Positions 57,637-64,000 of a DNA stretch of 64,000 nucleotides are shown one piece after another; position 1 is the stretch's first letter; each line of letters opens with the position of its first letter. Location: the NCBI GenBank assembly GCA_025531455.1, contig JAMYHL010000055.1:203685-267684 (forward strand), read 5' to 3'. This DNA is from Apiotrichum sp. Y4204 (lineage: Eukaryota > Basidiomycota > Tremellomycetes > Trichosporonales > Trichosporonaceae). The notes under the pieces were generated by a model. The model had not been told where the DNA came from. It searched no databases and saw only the letters and a list, made by a program, of their open reading frames with translations. Position numbers and translations under genes: made by a program.

Positions 57637-60600
57637 CTATTGAGTATTCTGATTCTGCTCTGGCGGGAGCCACGGCATAAAGTTCCACCCCGGCTGTTGG
57701 GGACTGGGAGCGTCAGCACCAGGTATGACTGCCAGTGTCCACCCTCCTACTCACCTCGGCTGCACCGCTGGACCTCCCAACCCAGTGCCAAAGGTGCTGA
57801 GACCACCGCTTCCCTGGCGGAACATCTGGGCCCAGAAGTCGGGAGCATTCGTGTCGCCAAGCAGGTCAAAGTTTGTGACTGCGTAGTTGAGGCTCTGCAG
57901 GTCTCCTGCGTCGAACAGATCGGGGACCAATGTGGCCTCCCCGTTCGGGGTCACGCCCGTTCCCCAAGACATCGGGAATATGCCGTAGGGAGGTGTTGGT
58001 GGGCCGGTACGAACGCCCGTGGTCGGGTCGACGGAGATGGGGGCGGGGATGGGACCGCCGGTAGTAGGAAGTGCACCTGGGGGAAGGGGGTTTGCCGGCT
58101 GCAACTCTGGGTTTATGGTCGATATGGGTGCCATAATGGGTGGGGCAGTCTGCTGCGCAGCCATGACCATGCTCTTGAGAGGTGGATGTTCAGGTGCACC
58201 TGGAGTGCCGGGATTGGCCGAGGGAGATCCGTTTGTGGAATCGTCGAATGAACGCTTGATCGAGCTTGACTGCGGGGGAGTAGGCATGTCCTCGCCGGTG
58301 CTTTCGCGGCAAATTTCACAAAGGAGGTCGGTCATCTTTCCTGCTTGACGGTACGTTTGCTCCATCTCCTTGAGGGCGGCCACGATGCGGCGCACGTCGC
58401 CCATGCACCGCTCGCGCTCGGAAGGGCGTTGACGGACAGCGTACACGTTCATGAGGAGCACAATGGCAGCGGTGGAAGCAGGAAGAGCAAAGGCGATAGA
58501 AACGCCTTGACCGGGGAGGCGACCCAATTGGCGCCCGCGGCGCAGGACAGCATCGAGGATATTGGAGATTGACCTGGCAGCATTGGAGCAAATGGCGAGC
58601 GAAGGGAAGCCCACGGATTCGGGATGACGACGCGTAGGAATAAACGGACGGTGGATGAGGATCTGAACATAGTAGTAGTGTGCGTAGAGAACGGCCGAGT
58701 GCTCAAAGAGGCGTGGATCTGAACGTGTTGGGTCCCAGCGAAGGCAGTCAGGGACGGTGTCGGCCCAGGCGTTCAGTGCCGAGTCCAGCTCGACTACGAT
58801 TGCGCGCTGGTCAGGGCCGTGCTCGGGCAAACGGTTGATCGCGTAAATCGTGCGAAGTGCAGCGCCAAGAACGTGGTCGAGCTTGAGCAAGTGGATAAAG
58901 GCGGTGACGGTCGGGTCGGGGAGCAGACCTGGTGGCTGCTTGAAGTCGCGCTCAGGGTCGCCAGTGTCCCAGTACTCGTCGTCGACCAGTATGGGGTAGT
59001 CGGCGTCAAAGTCCGAGTCCTGGATAGCCACTGAACGACCGATTGCGGAACAGCTCAAACGATCAAAGTGGTACAAACACCAGAAGGCGCGGTTGTACAG
59101 GGCGCGATCGATGGGGTTGCAGAGGAGCATCGTTGAGCGGACGTGAATGCCAATCTCCTGGGCCATGCGCAGTCCGGCACCAGCCACCAACCACGCAAGA
59201 TGGGGCACGGCGCTACCATTGAGGAACAAACACACGAGGACATTAGTCTGCATGTCCAGCAGACTTGGTCCCTGCAGCCAGCTCTTACCGACCTTGATCA
59301 GTTGGCGGAAGAAGATCCACCCTGCAGAGTATCTGCGAGTGCCATCCTGATCAGTGCGAAGACGTTCACGTCCCTCGTCTGTTGTTGCCTCATCTCGAGG
59401 CCAGTAAACACGCTCGTCGTCGACATAACGCGCACCGTTGGCGAAGATCATGAGACACATCTTGGCGAAATCATGGTTGGTGCGCCACAGTCCCGACTGA
59501 TACTGACGCTGGAATATGGTGCGGTTCAAAAGCGGCATGTGCGTGTTGACAAAGTCAAAGTACGAGTCAACAAGGCGGCTGGCGAGCTCCTCATCAGGCC
59601 ACGCGCTGTAGTCTACCGGTTTTACTGTTTCCGTGGCGATGGCCTTCTCCCATTCGGGCACGACCCAGTACTCTGGACGCTTGACTGTGTTTAGACGGTC
59701 AAAGAAGGCGAAATCGGTCTCAGAATACTTGAGCTCGTTGACGATGCGGATGAGATGAGCTCCAGAGGCCTTGCCCTGGAAACGGTACAAGTCGGGGTCC
59801 TCGATATGAAGCTTTCCCAGTGCGTGAGCGATACGAGCCTGGTCTCGAGCCTCCACCTCGTCGTCTGGTGGCCGATTGGGATCCTTCTCGTACGAGTGCC
59901 ATGGCGCAGGACCAAGAACGCGCGGGGAGGGAGATGGCGCTCCCTGCGCAGTTGGAGGTGTACCCGCTTGGCCTTCGACCATAGCGACAGGTTTGAGGGC
60001 GGGGTATGGTGGGATGCCGAGCGAGCGGAGCTGATCCTGGTACGTGCTCAGCTCAAAGTCGTCGCGGTCTGGCATTGGGCCGACAGTGCCGGTGATATCC
60101 AACCCTGGGTAGAGCTGCATGAGCAACCGTTCGAGCCGCCCACAACGCTGCTCGAGCGTATCGATGTACCCCTTCGGAGGTCCACGCCGTTTGGCAGCCT
60201 CTACGTATGTGCACTCGAGGCCATACTCCTGGCAGTTGGCACATTCTGTTGGGGTTAGTGACTGTTGCGCTGATGTATAATGTATGCTCAAGATACTCAC
60301 TGGACGCCGAGTTGCTGTTCATCGGGCCCTCGCAACGGATCTTCTTCCTGAGAGACGTCAGCAGGGTGTACTGGATAAGAGATAGCGGATCTTGGTAGGG
60401 ATCGTCATCCGGATGATAACCACCACACAACTGAGACGCACCTTCGGCACACATCGCACGCGCGCTGAACTTTGCGACGCTTCGCCTCTGCTTCAGCCGC
60501 GAGGTCAGATGAGGAGGGGACACGACCACCGCTCGGTGTGTTGGTGCCCGTGTCGGGCGAGCGGCCTTGAGCATGACCATGGAAAGAACGGCGATGGGCG

Positions 60601-60677
60601 CTTGATCCAGGGCTGGAGCCGTGGCCGAGGCGCGAGAGAAGGTGGGGGGACGCCCCATCTGACTCTGGGGTGCCCAT
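57637..60677 (-). CDS. Zn(II)2Cys6 transcription factor with Fungal_trans domain (4 exons)
   Basis: Nuclear regulator of unknown targets. Exons 60442-60677, 60301-60347, 57755-60245 and 57637-57703 total 2841 nt, 946 residues. The start MGTPESDGAS is the first ATG of the frame. The zinc cluster at about residues 67-110 reads KRRKVQRACDVCRRKKIRC, then KCANCQEYGLECTYVEAAKR, followed by a coiled segment GYIDTLEQRCGRLERLL. The central region matches the fungal-specific regulatory domain of XlnR/Gal4-like proteins: LVDSYFDFVNTHMPLLNR, FAKMCLMIFANGARYVDD, MQTNVLVCLFLNG, AGAGLRMAQEIGIHV and AFWCLYHFDRLSCSAIGRSV, then LYAHYYYVQILIHRPF. The C-terminal 200 residues are Pro/Gly-rich and end PPEQNQNTQ, where the final intron was chosen to keep a proline-rich tail (QPSPQQPGWNF). 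It converges on hexokinase. No evidence links its regulation to that gene. Confidence 0.92.
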
Positions 60678-60955
60678 TGTGTGGATATGCTGGACAGCAA
60701 CGTCGATAAACGGAGTGATCACGGCCGAGTGGTAGACAGTTCACCAGCGGCGGGTGTCAAGGGCGTGGTCGCGGATCTGGTGGTGTAGCGCGGCAATGGG
60801 CGGTGTATATGTACTGTGCAGGGGAAGATACTGCAAGTGGTGGATGTAGAAGATGTGAATGGATGTCTGCCGCTGGAATTGTAGATCAGTGGAGCGAGCG
60901 TTGTGAAAGATGTGGAAGCAAAAAGTCGGAGCGTCGACCGAGGCGACAAGACACA

Positions 60956-61001
60956 CTAGTGATCAACTAGTGATCAATGTGATCTAGTGAATATCTAGTG
61001 A
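60956..61001. promoter_or_regulatory. Four CTAGTGA motifs upstream of the zinc-cluster gene
   Basis: CTAGTGA occurs at 60956, 60967, 60984 and 60995, spaced 11, 17 and 11 bp, about 280 bp before the ATG at 60677. The first two copies extend to CTAGTGATCAA. The regular helical spacing suggests binding sites. This is inference. Confidence 0.5.
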
Positions 61002-63002
61002 CGGAATGGTGACACCGCCGTCGGCAGTTCCAAAGCTTTTGCGTGTGGGCTTGCGGGCTTGCGCGACCGTTGCGGATGTGCGGTGAAAACAAACCGGAGA
61101 AATGGGAGGGGAGAACAAGGAAGTCTTGGCCCCGGTCTTGCGTGTCCGTCTCCGTGTTCCGTCTCCGTGTGCGATGTACTTATGTAGTGCTCTCAGCAAG
61201 CAAGCAGCTAGCAGGTGGGGGATAAGTGATGGTGATGATGACGATGCTGATGCTGATGAAGACTGCGATAGATATGACGATGCCGAGGGAAGAAGTGGAG
61301 GATAGACAGTAGGAGGTATAAATAAATCAACTCGCGCAGTCGAGGGGGGAATGTGAGCTGTTGCGTGTCGGAGATGGTCGACAGACAAAAAGAGAGAGCG
61401 AGGAGATGTAAGGGGGGTCGGAGTGGGTCGTCGTGTGGCGTCTCTGCGGCGTGGAAGTGGCTGCATGCATGCTTGCATTGTATTGCATGGCTTGCTTGGC
61501 TGATCGGCAGCAGCAGCAACTGGGGGGGCAATGCCGAGCGGGGATGCCGAGCGTGGTACGAATGACGGATGACGGCACCGGCAGTACTGACTCGGAGAGT
61601 GCATTACTACTCACTTACTACTACAATGGATATTTTTCCCAATGGCCGAGGCCGAGGCCGAAGGCTTCATTTTCCGAGAACTCGAGACTGTTTTTCACAA
61701 GAGATTGGTATCCCCCCCCCCTCTCCCCCACTCCTCCTCACTTTACGTTTATCTCGTTGCCTCACTTTCTATCGCACTCACCTGCAACTTCAAGCTTCAA
61801 GCATGCATCCAATCATCCCTGGCGTGAATGGCCAAGCATGCTACATCCTAGCATGCATGCTATTTAATAATTTTTCATTCGTCATTCGAAACTGCCGTAA
61901 CAATGTAGCCGTCTATTTCGCAGCTCAAAATAGCTTTGCATCACAGGACCATGCTCTTATTTGTCCCTACGGCTCAACGAGTCCCTAATGCGCGCTTATC
62001 CGCAGATGTCCCGGTTGTCTTGCTCACGGAGGCCGGCAACGACGAGCGCGACGAGAGAACAATGCGGCAACGAGCGCAACCGCAGAGGTGACGCGTTGTG
62101 GCAGAGGACTGCCTAGGACTGGAGGCGCGCAGACGGCCCTCACGGCCCCACGGTCGACGATCACCGACGATCTACAAAGATCGCTCTGCGCCAAGTCCTC
62201 TGCGCCAAGTCGAGGCTCGGACAATCCGTACATGGTGCACACGAGCACGCCCGTCGCTGCAACACATTACAAAGACATCGAATGCATGCAGGACGCCAAG
62301 CATGCCAGATTGCCAGAGGAATGCATTCACCATTCACACATTCACGTCTCTCGCAGACGAGATCGCATACGCGCATACCATAGAACCGGTATCCAGATAT
62401 CCAGTACCCAGTACCGAGTTTCCAGGATGGCGAGGGAAAACCTACGATCCTACGAAGAACCTTAAACCGCAGGAACCATTCCGAAGATGCTTTGCGATCC
62501 TGTGCTCCTGCGAGCTTGCGCTTCCCTTGCACAGGGCTCCTGTAGGCACAGACAATACGCGACAATCGTTGTGCCTACCATGACGACCATTCTCCGGGTG
62601 ACACAATAATTATCCGCAAGAAAACTAGACATCGGTGCGAGGAGCGCGCGAGCGCGAAAAGGCTTTTTTTTTTTTCCATCCCCGAGATGTCCGACACTGC
62701 GCCGGCTGACAGGCAGCTAGTGACCTTGGCATGACGACCGTCCCGAGACCGAGCCGTGCTTTCGTCTCTGGACCTCTGGGAATCGTACGACTGCTCTGAA
62801 TACGATGCACCACTACCATAACACGCTCGAAATCGGTCTCGGTACTTGGAGGCACCGACGCCGCCGACATGTGTAGCCAAGCCTTGGCGCGGAGCACACT
62901 CCGTACCCACCACGTCGAGCACCGGACATCTGATTTGTGTTTTATATATTGGCCAGTCACGATGCCGCACGCACCGAGCGCCGGCGGACATCGCGACACA
63001 GA

Positions 63003-63030
63003 GGGGCGGAGGGGCGGAGGGGCGACGGGG
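63003..63030 (+). repeat. GGGGCGGA tandem, G-quadruplex-type sequence
   Basis: Four tracts of four G separated by CGGA, CGGA and CGAC. It matches the general pattern for an intramolecular G-quadruplex. No gene is adjacent. Confidence 0.6.
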
Positions 63031-64000
63031 ACACCGGCTATGGCCCGGCTACGGGACGGCGTGGGATTCCCGCTCATCGCTCTCGGTCTTCCCGGGCCGT
63101 GCGAGGCATGCGAGGACTCTGCGATGTCCCCCTGCAGTCCCATCTGCGGCGTTGTAGATCACAATTCTGGAGTGTCTGCACTCTGAATATCAATATGACC
63201 GCGGATGGATCGCCAGACGCGCCAGACTGCGCCGCGGCTGGTAGATGGTACATCAAACACCACCTGCGGTGTTCTCTCTAGTTTGTGTTAGATACTGCCG
63301 AGCTGCCGCGGTACTTGAGGGATGACGATATCGCCCTGGAGCCGGCTCGGGTACCCTGGTGCAGCTGGGCCCTCGTGGTCCCACATGCCTCCGGCCCAGG
63401 GGGGCTCGGGGCCTCGGTCCCTCAGTTCCTCTGGCTGGCGCCGGCTGAACCATTCGTGCCACCTTTGCGATTCGGCCGCAGGGCAGGGTCCTCGGCCTCG
63501 GCGTCGATTCCAATGTCAGAGCGAGCATGTTGGGGATGACACATGGGCGATGCGTGATCACCAGCAATAAAGGCAGCGATGTGTTGATCGAGAGTTGCTC
63601 AACTAGTGTGTAACTAATGGTTCTCGTTATGGTCTTGTTCAGCATCAGTCCGACCCTCAAGCAGCAGTCCCCGATCGCCCAATTCTCCAGTCCGTGTCCG
63701 GTCCGCGACACGGGGTACGAGTCCGCCATCCGGTGCGAGAGTTATGCATGGTCTACAACTTGTCTCTATGCAAGACCTCGGCCTCAAGGTCGGGCCAACT
63801 TGCGTCGTAATGGCGGCGATCAGACAACACAAGCATCAAGCGTCGCCGTGTCGTGTCGGCCGGCCGCGGTCGTAATCTCAAGAAATTCTGGATCCCCACA
63901 AGTGGTATACCCCTTTCCAAGCGTTAGACGTGGCCCTTGTTCCATCGCGCAATCAAGAGATTCACCGGCTGCTGCTTCTCGGGGCTGCTGGAGCGGGATG

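Larger units (their letters stand above)
60678..64000. other. Upstream region of the zinc-cluster gene and gene-free tail
   Basis: 3.3 kb without a recognisable gene. Contains four CTAGTGA motifs (60956-61001), an imperfect GAT-rich repeat (61226-61290), a GGGGCGGA tandem (63003-63030) and a T run near 62665. Open frames up to about 170 codons lack motifs and convincing starts. Confidence 0.5.

Overview
This is nuclear DNA of a fungus, most probably a basidiomycete yeast of the Tremellomycetes (Trichosporonales-like; the order is inference). The evidence is many phase-varied spliceosomal introns, mostly about 40-60 nt, with GTRNGT donors; Zn(II)2Cys6 regulators; a Na+/K+ ENA-type ATPase; an actin gene of exactly 375 codons; and intron-containing tRNA genes. 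No rRNA, transposon, virus or bacterial gene was recognised. All gene models were spliced by hand and, except for the truncated first gene and one frameshifted gene, the exon lengths sum to whole codons.

Layout. 1-1643 (-) glutamate decarboxylase, cut by the window edge. 3366-4784 (-) actin. 6491-7870 (+) proteasome ubiquitin receptor RPN10. 8022-9862 (-) secreted GMC oxidoreductase. 9.9-16.5 kb is almost gene-free except for a tRNA-Asp at 12.4 kb, and ends in the promoter of the ENA P-type ATPase (16491-20094, +). 21.4-25.4 kb holds mitochondrial ribosomal protein bL35m (-), tRNA-Tyr (-), an amidase (+) and a small UBA-like protein (-). 26.8-33 kb holds a sugar permease with a one-base frameshift (-), the N-acetyltransferase NAT9 (-) and a hexose transporter (-). 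33-38.7 kb is gene-free. 38690-40780 (-) encodes an unrecognised protein built of repeated cysteine modules plus four copies of a DPIVRQF motif. 43929-44597 (+) is a proline-rich protein of unknown function. 45.8-60.7 kb is gene-dense: a zinc-cluster regulator (-), cohesin SMC1 (+), hexokinase (+) and a second zinc-cluster regulator (-). 60.7-64 kb has no recognisable gene.

The genes do not form one pathway. Housekeeping genes (actin, RPN10, SMC1, bL35m, NAT9) are mixed with nutrient and ion genes (two sugar permeases, hexokinase, ENA ATPase, amidase, GMC oxidase). A shared theme is sugar uptake and phosphorylation, and two zinc-cluster regulators lie beside hexokinase and SMC1.

The most unusual observations are start codons interrupted by introns in two genes (actin AT|G, hexose transporter A|TG), micro-exons down to 8-11 nt, the cysteine-module protein, a 24-bp palindrome between SMC1 and a regulator gene, a repeated CTAGTGA motif upstream of the second regulator, and a cluster of PacC/Rim101-type motifs upstream of the ENA ATPase. 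I found no clearly new multi-gene system.
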